Both the position numbers and the translations under genes were made by a program. The notes beneath the pieces are model-generated. The model searched no databases, had not been told where the DNA came from, and saw only the letters and a program-made list of their open reading frames with translations. This document shows, piece by piece, positions 24,834-32,691 of a stretch of 64,000 bases of DNA. Within the stretch, counting starts at the first letter, position 1; each line of letters opens with the position of its first letter. This stretch comes from a bacterium (lineage in GTDB: Bacteria; CLD3; SB21): positions 1-64,000 of the forward strand of contig JAIBAF010000007.1 of NCBI GenBank assembly GCA_019695335.1, written 5' to 3'.

Positions 24834-26026
24834 AATTATTGTTAAAAAATCTCAGTTGGTTTAGCGAGAATATTGAAAGAGACGGCGATATACGAATTGA
24901 TAGAGGTTATATTACTGAAATTGGTAAGGGTTTAATTTCTAAAAAACGTGAAAATACAATCGATTATAGCGGACATTTCGTGTATCCGGGTCTTATCAAT
25001 GCCCATGATCACTTTGAATTTAACCTATATCCGATTCTTGGAACGCCTCCATATTCTAACTATGCTGAATGGTCAAAAGATATTCACAAAAAGAATGAGA
25101 GAACTATTCAAGCGATTCAATCTGTTCCCCTATACGATCGCTTAGTATGGAGCGCAATAAAAAATATAATTTCAGGTGTGACTTGTGTAATTCACCATAA
25201 TCCGTATTACAAGCATTTTCATAAGCAGTGGCCAAATACATTTCCTATCCGAGTTTTAAAAAATTACGCATGGCAACATTCATTGAACCTTCCTGAGCAA
25301 ACCGGCTCTACTTTTAGTGCTAAAAAACCTTTCATAATCCATGCCGCTGAAGGTACTGACAAATTCTGCCGTGATGAAATCTATCTCCTTGAATCGAGAG
25401 GTTGGCTGAAATCTAATACGGTTATAGTTCACGGCATTGCGCTAACTGATTCGCAAATTGACTTGATAAGCCAACGGAACGCAAGTTTAATTTGGTGTCC
25501 ATCATCAAATCTCAATATATATAAACAAACAGCCCCTATTATTTATATGAAAGATAAAATTAAAATTGCTTTAGGAACAGATTCAACTTTAACCGGTTCC
25601 CCAACATTACTGGATGAAATGAAAATAGCTCTAAATACTGGCTTGACCAGTGAAAAAGAACTCTTCGATATGGTAACACGTAATTGTATTCAAATTTTTC
25701 CTTCAATCATATTTAATGAAATGCACTGCGGTTCTCCTGCAGATTTATTTATTTTACCGGAAACATCCTCCTCTTACTATGCTAATTTAATGACTGCAAA
25801 TCCATCGAATATTCAGCTCGTACTTATTGGCGGTAATCCATGCTTAATTGACGATACGTGCATTTCACAATTTAACAAGGATGGCCCTAATGCTCTAATT
25901 TGGGGAAAAGCAAAATGGATGTCGGTTGATTTGCAAAGTTTAAAAAAGCGAATATCTAAAATTGTATCCGATTCGATTTTAAATCAAACCAATTTATGGC
26001 CGAAGATACAAGCATTGACAGTATGA
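24830..26026 (+). CDS. Metal-dependent amidohydrolase/deaminase (ATZ/TRZ-like)
   Basis: I start this 398-aa protein at the ATG at 24830, which overlaps the previous stop as ATGA; a TTG 45 nt upstream is also in frame. It has the amidohydrolase superfamily fold: an N-terminal beta sandwich, then HxH at His59 and His61 (LINAHDHFEF), a later HAAEG, VHGIAL and the metal-binding Asp in LGTDSTLTG. This pattern is closest to the cytosine deaminase/chlorohydrolase branch that deaminates or dehalogenates N-heterocycles or amidines. Finding it among glycosyltransferases is unusual. It may remove an amide or amidine group from a modified sugar or lipid intermediate. Function is inferred only from motifs and context. 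Confidence 0.85.
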   Translation: MKLLLKNLSWFSENIERDGDIRIDRGYITEIGKGLISKKRENTIDYSGHFVYPGLINAHDHFEFNLYPILGTPPYSNYAEWSKDIHKKNERTIQAIQSVPLYDRLVWSAIKNIISGVTCVIHHNPYYKHFHKQWPNTFPIRVLKNYAWQHSLNLPEQTGSTFSAKKPFIIHAAEGTDKFCRDEIYLLESRGWLKSNTVIVHGIALTDSQIDLISQRNASLIWCPSSNLNIYKQTAPIIYMKDKIKIALGTDSTLTGSPTLLDEMKIALNTGLTSEKELFDMVTRNCIQIFPSIIFNEMHCGSPADLFILPETSSSYYANLMTANPSNIQLVLIGGNPCLIDDTCISQFNKDGPNALIWGKAKWMSVDLQSLKKRISKIVSDSILNQTNLWPKIQALTV

Positions 26027-26997
26027 AAGTTAGTATTGTAATCCCTACACGAAATCGCTTGCAAAACCTGAAACGGCTTCTCCAGTCACTCTCATCGCAA
26101 ACTAATATTCACGAAGTAATTGTTGTTGATGCGAGTGACATAAAACTATCTCCGTCTGATATCGATGGTTTTCACCTTCCCATATGTATTTGTTACACGC
26201 AACCTTCTGTCTGCCATCAGCGTAATTTTGGCATTCAACGTTCCAAATCCGAATGGATACTACTTTGCGATGACGACATTGAATTGCCTAAGGATTATTT
26301 ACAAAGATTATCAATCTATGCATTAAAGAATAAAGAAGCTGTCCTCATCACAGGTTTGTTTTTGGAAAAAAACATTCATAATGAATGGAGTTACGAATAT
26401 CCGGTTTCTTTCAAAGGATTAATTTGGAATTTTATCTTTCAACTTCCATTATGGACAAATTTAAATAATATCCCGAAAGGATTTATCAAAAACTTTTATA
26501 CAAAACGGAGAAACACTTTCACTCTAGCCGGATGGCCATTAGTAACGGATTTTCAATACCCGTCATTTAAAACATCCATCTATAGTTTAGGCGCCGCGTT
26601 AGTGCAACGAAAAATTCTTTTACAGATTCCTTTTGACGAAATTTTGGATTCCAATGGAATCGGTGATAATTATGGCGTCGCTATTCAAATACCTCAAGAG
26701 CAGCCATTTCATATTTTAATGAATACCTATGTCTACCATCACAAAAGCCCGATTAACCGTTTGAATCGTCATATCTCTTATGGCCGAAGAATTTTGGCGC
26801 TGGATTATTTTATGCGAAAAAGTGGCCGTTTTTCTTATTTAAATTTTATGTTCTTACTATGGTCGATCGTTGGGAATTTTGTGAGACAAACTTTAACGTG
26901 GCAATGGAATTTAGCTTTTACAAGCGGAAAAATTTTCTTTCTTCTTCTCCTTAACAGAAATTCATACCGCATCCGTATAAAGACAGTAAATAAATAG
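26023..26997 (+). CDS. Glycosyltransferase family 2 (GT-A)
   Basis: This 324-aa inverting glycosyltransferase is started at 26023, where ATGA overlaps the amidohydrolase stop; an in-frame ATG 27 nt upstream would lengthen the overlap. The N-terminal nucleotide-sugar domain begins VSIVIPTRNRLQNLKRLL, with VVDAS and the metal-binding DDD in WILLCDDDIELP. A C-terminal hydrophobic segment (LNFMFLLWSIVGNFV) suggests membrane association. Sugar specificity is unknown. It is one of three glycosyltransferases of different families in the cluster. Confidence 0.9.
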   Translation: MKVSIVIPTRNRLQNLKRLLQSLSSQTNIHEVIVVDASDIKLSPSDIDGFHLPICICYTQPSVCHQRNFGIQRSKSEWILLCDDDIELPKDYLQRLSIYALKNKEAVLITGLFLEKNIHNEWSYEYPVSFKGLIWNFIFQLPLWTNLNNIPKGFIKNFYTKRRNTFTLAGWPLVTDFQYPSFKTSIYSLGAALVQRKILLQIPFDEILDSNGIGDNYGVAIQIPQEQPFHILMNTYVYHHKSPINRLNRHISYGRRILALDYFMRKSGRFSYLNFMFLLWSIVGNFVRQTLTWQWNLAFTSGKIFFLLLLNRNSYRIRIKTVNK

Positions 26998-27011
26998 TTG
27001 ACCAGCAGCCT

Positions 27012-28046
27012 ATGCTATCAAAAATCTCGAGTACATTTCTGCGTATTGTCAAACCAACAAATGATCGAATTGTTTCCCTTCCCATTGTCGTTCTTATGCC
27101 ACATAGCGCCTGCAATTGCCGATGCGTGATGTGTGACATCTGGAAAAATAATATTAATAAGTACGAGCTCGATACCGATCGTATTGGAAAAATTGTTAAC
27201 GATTTAAAAAAATTACGTACTCGTTTGGTTGTATTGTCCGGAGGTGAGGCTTTGCTTCATCCTAAAATATTCGATTTTTGTACAATCATCCGTAATGCCA
27301 GAATAAAAATCAGCTTGTTGTCCACCGGACTGCTCTTGGAGAGATTCTGTAATCAAATTATTACACATACCGATGATGTTATTATTTCTCTTGATGGCTC
27401 GGAAACTGTTCACAATCTCATTCGCCGTATTCCCGACGCTTTTCTTAAACTCAAAACGGGTGTCCAAAGTATTAAACAATTAAAACCTCATTTTCGCATT
27501 ACCGGACGATGCGTTATCCAAAAGAAGAACTTTAGAGATATTGAGAACATTATTGTGTCGGCGAAAAACATGGGCTTAGATCAAATTAGCTTTCTAGCCG
27601 CCGATACTTTTACATCGGCTTTCAATCACGATACCACAAGATTGCATATAAATGAAATTACCATTGACAAAAACGAATTACCTGAATTCCATCAAATCCT
27701 TAAAGATCTTTTTGTCAAATTCAAAATAGATTTTCAAAGCAAGTTTATTGTCGAATCCCCGAGTAAAATGATGCACATTTATCATCATTACGCTGCCGCC
27801 AATGATATCGGCAATTTTGAAGCACCCAGATGTAATGCACCATGGGTTTCGGCTGTCATTGAAGCGGACGGAAATGTACGGCCGTGTTTTTTTCACACCT
27901 CTTACGACACACTGTCCTCCGGAACGATTGAATCAATTATAAATGCCCCACAAGCCGTTCAGTTTAGAAAAAATTTAGACGTTAAGAAAAATGATATTTG
28001 CCGGCATTGTGTATGCTCATTGTATTTCAAACACCGTCTATTTTAA
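27012..28046 (+). CDS. Radical SAM/SPASM-type protein
   Basis: The 344-aa enzyme has an early radical SAM cluster motif, Cys34, Cys38 and Cys41 (ACNCRCVMC), followed by the SAM-binding LSGGEALLHP. The C-terminal region has further cysteines (RCNAPW, RPCFF, ICRHCVC) in the pattern of a SPASM or twitch auxiliary cluster domain. SPASM enzymes modify peptides or act as dehydrogenases and epimerases on small molecules. No precursor peptide gene was recognised next to it, so a sugar or lipid substrate is possible. It is the last gene of the cluster and ends 83 nt before the next gene. Confidence 0.88.
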   Translation: MLSKISSTFLRIVKPTNDRIVSLPIVVLMPHSACNCRCVMCDIWKNNINKYELDTDRIGKIVNDLKKLRTRLVVLSGGEALLHPKIFDFCTIIRNARIKISLLSTGLLLERFCNQIITHTDDVIISLDGSETVHNLIRRIPDAFLKLKTGVQSIKQLKPHFRITGRCVIQKKNFRDIENIIVSAKNMGLDQISFLAADTFTSAFNHDTTRLHINEITIDKNELPEFHQILKDLFVKFKIDFQSKFIVESPSKMMHIYHHYAAANDIGNFEAPRCNAPWVSAVIEADGNVRPCFFHTSYDTLSSGTIESIINAPQAVQFRKNLDVKKNDICRHCVCSLYFKHRLF

Positions 28047-28129
28047 GTCGTTGTGTCTTGCTTTTATTACAATCGTTTTCTATATTAATAACGTTACAAT
28101 CCTACCCATCCATGTTAAAATAAATCAGA

Positions 28130-29161
28130 ATGAACTATCCGCACACTTTGCAGTTTCCTCATTCTTTTATTACAAATGAACAACGTTTTTATTCTTATCA
28201 TCAATACTTAAAATCCCGTTTCGGCCATCGGATACATAAAATAACCGTAGACGGCGGGTTTACTTGCCCCAATCGCGACGGCACCGTGGCTTTTGGCGGC
28301 TGTACTTATTGCAATAATGAAGGCTTCAGTCCCGCTTCAAATACGTACCGCCCAAAAATTTATCTGAAGCCGTCTACAGGAATTCGGGATCAAATTGACA
28401 ATAGCTTGCCGCAGATGCGTCGGCGATTTAAAATCGATAAATTCTTTGTCTATTTTCAGGCTTACAGCAATACGTACGCACCGGTCGAACAGTTGAAAAA
28501 AATGTATGATGAAGCTTTGAGTCATCCTGATATTATCGGCCTCGTTATAGGCACTCGTCCAGATTGTATTGATCCGGAAAAATTAGACCTGTTAGAATCG
28601 TATACTCATAACTATTATATCAGCATTGAATACGGGTGTGAGTCGATTTACGATCGCACGTTGGAATGGGTCAACCGCGCCCATACATATCAATGTTTTG
28701 TCGATGCCGTTCAGGCCACAGCCGATCGAGACATCGACGTGTGCGGACATATTATCCTCGGTTTTCCGACCGAGTCTCGCGATGAAATGGTAGCGATGGC
28801 CGATGCATTATCGATATTACCGCTGAAATTTATTAAAATTCACAACCTGCACATCGTTGATGGCACCGCACTCGCTCACACCTATAAAACTCACCCCTTT
28901 CATGTTTTTGAATTCGATGAATATCTCGAATTAGTTACGGATTTTGTTGAACGACTTTCTCCATCCATTGCGATCGAAAGATTGTACGGCGATGCGCCTC
29001 AAGGAATGATGATCGCGCCTACATGGATGACCACCGGTTCCGATATGGCAAAAGCCGTTAATCAAAAATTGATCGAACGTAATACCTATCAAGGTATTCT
29101 CTCTGTAAACAGGTTCATGGATACCAATATCAAAAAAACAGAAACGGTTAATTCGCAATAG
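28130..29161 (+). CDS. Radical SAM protein, TIGR01212/YhcC family
   Basis: The 343-aa protein matches the YhcC/TIGR01212 group of Elp3-related radical SAM proteins. The cluster-binding motif has the family's wide spacing: Cys46, then Cys58 and Cys61 in CPNRDGTVAFGG-CTYC. Other family segments are YFQAYSNTYAP, IGTRPDCI and HIILGFPTES. The role of the family is not settled. The gene lacks a strong ribosome-binding site and follows the glycan-type cluster, but its housekeeping-like base composition marks it as outside that cluster. It ends 9 nt before the eRF1-like gene. Confidence 0.9.
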   Translation: MNYPHTLQFPHSFITNEQRFYSYHQYLKSRFGHRIHKITVDGGFTCPNRDGTVAFGGCTYCNNEGFSPASNTYRPKIYLKPSTGIRDQIDNSLPQMRRRFKIDKFFVYFQAYSNTYAPVEQLKKMYDEALSHPDIIGLVIGTRPDCIDPEKLDLLESYTHNYYISIEYGCESIYDRTLEWVNRAHTYQCFVDAVQATADRDIDVCGHIILGFPTESRDEMVAMADALSILPLKFIKIHNLHIVDGTALAHTYKTHPFHVFEFDEYLELVTDFVERLSPSIAIERLYGDAPQGMMIAPTWMTTGSDMAKAVNQKLIERNTYQGILSVNRFMDTNIKKTETVNSQ

Positions 29162-29170
29162 GAGGCCCGC

Positions 29171-30334
29171 ATGCTTACTCAGAAAGCTATCGAGCGGCTG
29201 TCCAAATTAGGCAGCAAAGATTTTTTTATTACCAGCCTTTATCTTAATGTTGACCGTAATGCTAAAACCAACGATTACAAAATTGTCCTGAAAGACCTTC
29301 TGAAAGAAAAACGTCAACGGTTAGAATCCGTAAAAATCGAACGTAAATTAACCCGCGAACAGGCGCAATCCATCGAAAACGATTTTGCAAAGCTTGAACA
29401 GTTTATTAATTCCGGATACATTCATAAGGATAATCATAAAGGTTTAGTCATTTTCTGCTCTACGGCCAATAATTTCTGGGAGATGTTTGAATTGCCTCAG
29501 CCCGTAGCGGATTATTTAAATGTCGATATCGATCCGTATGTGAGACCTTTGAGCGAACTGGTGTGCGATCACCGCAGCTATGCGATTCTGCTGATTGATA
29601 GCGCAAAAGCTAAAATGTTTGACGTGCATCTTGGCTTCGTTAAAGAGCAATTTAATATTCAAAATGACGTACAACCCAAAATCAAATACGGCGGTATCGA
29701 CGGAATGGATGAGCGTAAAGTCGACCGTGCTCATGACGAAATGGTCAACAAACATTTCAAGCATGTTGCGGGCGAAGCTGAAAAACTTATAGGCACCGGC
29801 GATATAACGTGGTTAGTCGTGGGAGGACGCCAGAACATGATCAATCAATTTGAATCTTTATTGAGCGGTCCGTCGCGTAAAAAAATTATCGGACACATCG
29901 TCGTTGAACCTGAAGCGCCGTTGACCGATGTCTTATACAAAGCCGAAGAAGTTGCCAAACAAGCTGAAAAAAAATATGAAACGGAATTGATTGAAAAACT
30001 GCGCGCTGAAGCTCATGGAACCGGCGGCAAGGGAATTTTTGGCCTGCAACCCACCTTGCAATCGCTCCGTCGCGGTGGCGTCAATACACTTGTCGTAGCC
30101 AAAGGCTACACGGCGCCGGGATTTGTATGCCATAAATGTTTTTTTATCGGAGTACCTGAAGAAAAAGGCGCCAAGAACACTTGCCCCATCTGCTCCGGCG
30201 ATGCCCATGACGTCCATGACGTCATTGATGAAGCGATTACGTTCGCATTCATGCAAGGATGTCGGGTTGAAAATACAGCCGAGAATTCGCGCCTTAAGAT
30301 TATGGGTAACATCGGAGCGATCCTCCGATATTGA
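29171..30334 (+). CDS. Bacterial eRF1/aRF1-like protein (baeRF type) with replaced GGQ loop
   Basis: The 387-aa protein resembles archaeal/eukaryotic release factor 1 over its middle and C-terminal domains. Where eRF1 has KHGRGGQ plus a long helix, this protein has KYGGIDGMDERKVDRAHDEM (about 172-191) and NKHFKHVAGEAEKLI. Further on, GKGIFGLQPTLQSLRRGGVN matches the domain 3 helix, and the C-terminus NIGAILRY matches the eRF1 GGIGGILRY. CHKC (near 322) and CPIC (near 341) form a zinc ribbon. No GGQ tripeptide is present, so peptidyl-tRNA hydrolysis by the usual route is unlikely. Bacterial members of this family are thought to act in translation quality control or as tRNA/ribosome factors. 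GGAGG precedes the ATG. Confidence 0.85.
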   Translation: MLTQKAIERLSKLGSKDFFITSLYLNVDRNAKTNDYKIVLKDLLKEKRQRLESVKIERKLTREQAQSIENDFAKLEQFINSGYIHKDNHKGLVIFCSTANNFWEMFELPQPVADYLNVDIDPYVRPLSELVCDHRSYAILLIDSAKAKMFDVHLGFVKEQFNIQNDVQPKIKYGGIDGMDERKVDRAHDEMVNKHFKHVAGEAEKLIGTGDITWLVVGGRQNMINQFESLLSGPSRKKIIGHIVVEPEAPLTDVLYKAEEVAKQAEKKYETELIEKLRAEAHGTGGKGIFGLQPTLQSLRRGGVNTLVVAKGYTAPGFVCHKCFFIGVPEEKGAKNTCPICSGDAHDVHDVIDEAITFAFMQGCRVENTAENSRLKIMGNIGAILRY

Positions 30335-30394
30335 TTTTCATCAATTGAAACTGACTCTAAACCATTCCATTCATACTAAGGGAAGGAGAACCTT

Positions 30395-31630
30395 ATGAGG
30401 TTGTTTGCCGTACTATGTTTTGGTCTTATGATTTCGAAGGGTTACGCACAATCCCATACGGATTTGTTTGCCAAAGTTCAAACTATATTCAACAATCGCT
30501 GCGTGAGTTGTCACGGCTCTGATGAACCTACTGGCGGCATGTCGCTTGAGGCCGGAGTCAGTTATAAAAATATCGTTAATGTGCCGAGCAATGAAAATGG
30601 CCAACTCCGCCGCATCGCACCGAATGCACCAACGGACAGCTATCTCTTCAGAAAAATATTACAAGAACGCGATCACTGGCCCTATGCCGAAGACGGAATG
30701 CCGCTCGATGCCGACAAACTGTCAACCAATGAAATTAATACCATCAAAGAATGGATCAATTCATTCCCTCAAGATGTTTGGGGCAATTCTAAAGATGTGA
30801 CAATTGCTGATAATAATAATTCCACTCTTGAAAAAGAATCCTTTCTGGCCACTCAATTGATTAATCTGCCCACGACCAGAACTCTCGGACAAAAAACCGC
30901 CGAATTTCGCATTCTTCACCGTTTCGGTTTGATCAATGGCGGTGGCAGTAATACGTTCGGATCTTTTTTTGGATTGGATAACGGCGCTTTTACCAGCATC
31001 AACCTTAGTCTGGCATTACGTAATGATTTGGACATCCTGGTTCGCAGAACCGGCCCGTTCAAAGATATTGAAGTAGCGGCCAAATACGTCCCGGTTAAAC
31101 AACGACCGGAAATGCCTGTGTCATTTGGTCTATATGCCGGATTTGACTGGCTTAGTCGGAAAGACACCGGAAAAAATCGCTTCGCTCCAAATATTCAGAT
31201 CCTCGTAAGCTCTCAAATCAACAACGATTTTTCTGTTTTAGTTGTTCCGACATTTGCATTCAAGAGTAACCACAATGAAGTTGTAATCAAAAACGGAAAC
31301 GAATATACTGACACGCGCTATACGATGGCCGTCGGGTTTGGCGCTCAATACCAATTCAAACCCAATGCAGCCGTCACAGGTGAATTCATCCCCCGTCTTG
31401 ACGGTTACAAAGGGATTAAAGACTCGCAGGATCCCCGCTTCAATACATGGTCGCTCGGCTTAATGTACAAAATACGATTGCATGTTTTTCAAGTCTTAGT
31501 ATCCAACACCCAATTCCTTCACACGACGCAATACACCGCCGGAAGCTCGGCTATTACGGAAAATAAATTATTTAAAGGCGGAGCCAATTTCCATTTTGGT
31601 TTCAATATCATCAGGCAATTCAAATGGTAA
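30395..31630 (+). CDS. Haem c domain fused to a predicted outer-membrane beta-barrel
   Basis: The 411-aa protein has a signal peptide (residues 1-19, ending KGYAQS). A cytochrome c-type domain follows, with CVSCH at 36-40 and a candidate axial Met102 in DGMPLD. From about residue 155 to the end the sequence is a series of alternating strands rich in aromatic residues (LNLSLALRNDLDILVRR-type) with a terminal aromatic Trp, typical of an outer-membrane barrel (DUF5777-like). This puts a haem on or inside a porin-like protein, which would suit electron transfer across the outer membrane. GGAAGGAG precedes the ATG. It overlaps no gene but lies 8 nt before a related haem lipoprotein. Confidence 0.8.
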   Translation: MRLFAVLCFGLMISKGYAQSHTDLFAKVQTIFNNRCVSCHGSDEPTGGMSLEAGVSYKNIVNVPSNENGQLRRIAPNAPTDSYLFRKILQERDHWPYAEDGMPLDADKLSTNEINTIKEWINSFPQDVWGNSKDVTIADNNNSTLEKESFLATQLINLPTTRTLGQKTAEFRILHRFGLINGGGSNTFGSFFGLDNGAFTSINLSLALRNDLDILVRRTGPFKDIEVAAKYVPVKQRPEMPVSFGLYAGFDWLSRKDTGKNRFAPNIQILVSSQINNDFSVLVVPTFAFKSNHNEVVIKNGNEYTDTRYTMAVGFGAQYQFKPNAAVTGEFIPRLDGYKGIKDSQDPRFNTWSLGLMYKIRLHVFQVLVSNTQFLHTTQYTAGSSAITENKLFKGGANFHFGFNIIRQFKW

Positions 31631-31638
31631 GGAACAGC

Positions 31639-32058
31639 ATGAAAACATATTTATTACTTTTGGTAATAATGGCTTTGATCATAGTGCAAGGTTGTGGCGA
31701 ACTGGAAGAAAAAAATCCCGAAGCGAATAGAGTTCCAACCGATGTTCAGGCGATTTTTACAACCTATTGCGCAAAAAGCGGATGTCATGCCGGCTCGTCT
31801 CCACAACAAGACATGAACTTATCAGAAGAAGTTGCATACCAGAATATTGTCAATGTCACCAGCATGGAGAATCCGTCGCTGAAGCGTATTAACCCCGGCA
31901 ACGCCAACAATAGTTATCTCATTCGTAAAATCGAAGGCACCCAATCGGTTGGAGATCGTATGCCGCTTGATCAGGAAGGCCCTGATGGCGGTTACCTTAG
32001 TTCCACGCAGATTAATACCATCCGCACATGGATCGATAATGGCGCACTGCCACGTTAG
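31639..32058 (+). CDS. Cytochrome c-like lipoprotein (CX4CH)
   Basis: The 139-aa protein has a lipoprotein signal with Cys19 in IVQGC, so it should be anchored to a membrane facing the periplasm or outside. The domain is a paralogue of the haem domain in the upstream gene: both share an NIVNV segment, RI-P-N, SYL-RKI, MPLD and an INTI-W-I ending. Its haem motif is C44-AKSG-CH (CX4CH) rather than CXXCH, a variant known from some cytochromes. Met108 is the likely sixth ligand. I start it at 31639, where AAGGAA is well placed; an ATG at 31624 overlaps the upstream gene. Confidence 0.8.
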   Translation: MKTYLLLLVIMALIIVQGCGELEEKNPEANRVPTDVQAIFTTYCAKSGCHAGSSPQQDMNLSEEVAYQNIVNVTSMENPSLKRINPGNANNSYLIRKIEGTQSVGDRMPLDQEGPDGGYLSSTQINTIRTWIDNGALPR

Positions 32059-32065
32059 AAATTGC

Positions 32066-32100
32066 AAAAAAAAGGGCGAGTTTTTCGCCCTTTTTGTTTT
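32066..32100 (+). terminator. Rho-independent terminator after the haem gene pair
   Basis: The stem AAAAAGGGCGA / TCGCCCTTTTT with a 5-nt loop is followed by TTTTTGTTTT. It lies 8 nt past the stop of the haem lipoprotein gene, ending the 28.1-32.1 kb transcript. Confidence 0.9.
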
Positions 32101-32174
32101 ATCCAACCAACTCCCGCTTGCTTGTTAATCTATATGTGCTAAATTAATCGACTTCAATAATACATGGAGATGCC

Positions 32175-32666
32175 ATGGCCGATATGCATTCGTTTGACAT
32201 TGTTTCAAAAATCAACACGCAGGAACTCACCAATGCTGTTCAACAGGCTATCAAAGAAATTCAAACACGATATGATTTTAAAGGCACTAAAAGTTCTATC
32301 GAACAAGGCAAAGAAGAAATCGTAATTTTAGCCGATGATGATTTCAAAATGAAAGCTATTATAGATATTCTCCAAAATAAAATGATCAAACGCGGCGTAC
32401 CCATCAAAGCATTGAAATATGGAAAGCAAGAAGAGGCTTCTGGAAGTATGGTCCGAATGACTATCAAGCTACAGCAGGGTATTGAGCAGGAAAATGCCAA
32501 AAAAATTGTCGCTCAAATCAAAGAAAGTAAATTAAAAGTCCAAGCGGCGATACAAGGCGATCAGGTTCGCGTCAGCGGCAAAAACATTGATGACCTTCAG
32601 ACCATCATGAAAATGCTCAAGGAAAAAGAGCTCGACTTCGCCATGCAATTCGAAAATTATCGCTGA
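32175..32666 (+). CDS. YajQ family nucleotide-binding protein
   Basis: The 163-aa cytoplasmic protein matches YajQ over its full length: an N-terminal [31 protein letters not shown], then [12 protein letters not shown] and a C-terminal [16 protein letters not shown]. Homologues bind cyclic di-GMP, nucleotides or tRNA and act as co-regulators in some species. It has two ferredoxin-like domains of the family. GGAG lies upstream of the ATG. It is probably followed on the same message by galE, 25 nt downstream. Confidence 0.95.
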   Translation: MADMHSFDIVSKINTQELTNAVQQAIKEIQTRYDFKGTKSSIEQGKEEIVILADDDFKMKAIIDILQNKMIKRGVPIKALKYGKQEEASGSMVRMTIKLQQGIEQENAKKIVAQIKESKLKVQAAIQGDQVRVSGKNIDDLQTIMKMLKEKELDFAMQFENYR

Positions 32667-32691
32667 TAACATAACCTATTATTACTCAAAC

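Noticed and set aside
27012-28129. RiPP (modified peptide) pathway reading for the SPASM-type radical SAM gene
   Set aside because: No short precursor peptide gene with a plausible ribosome site was found in the flanking gaps, and the neighbours are glycosyltransferases.
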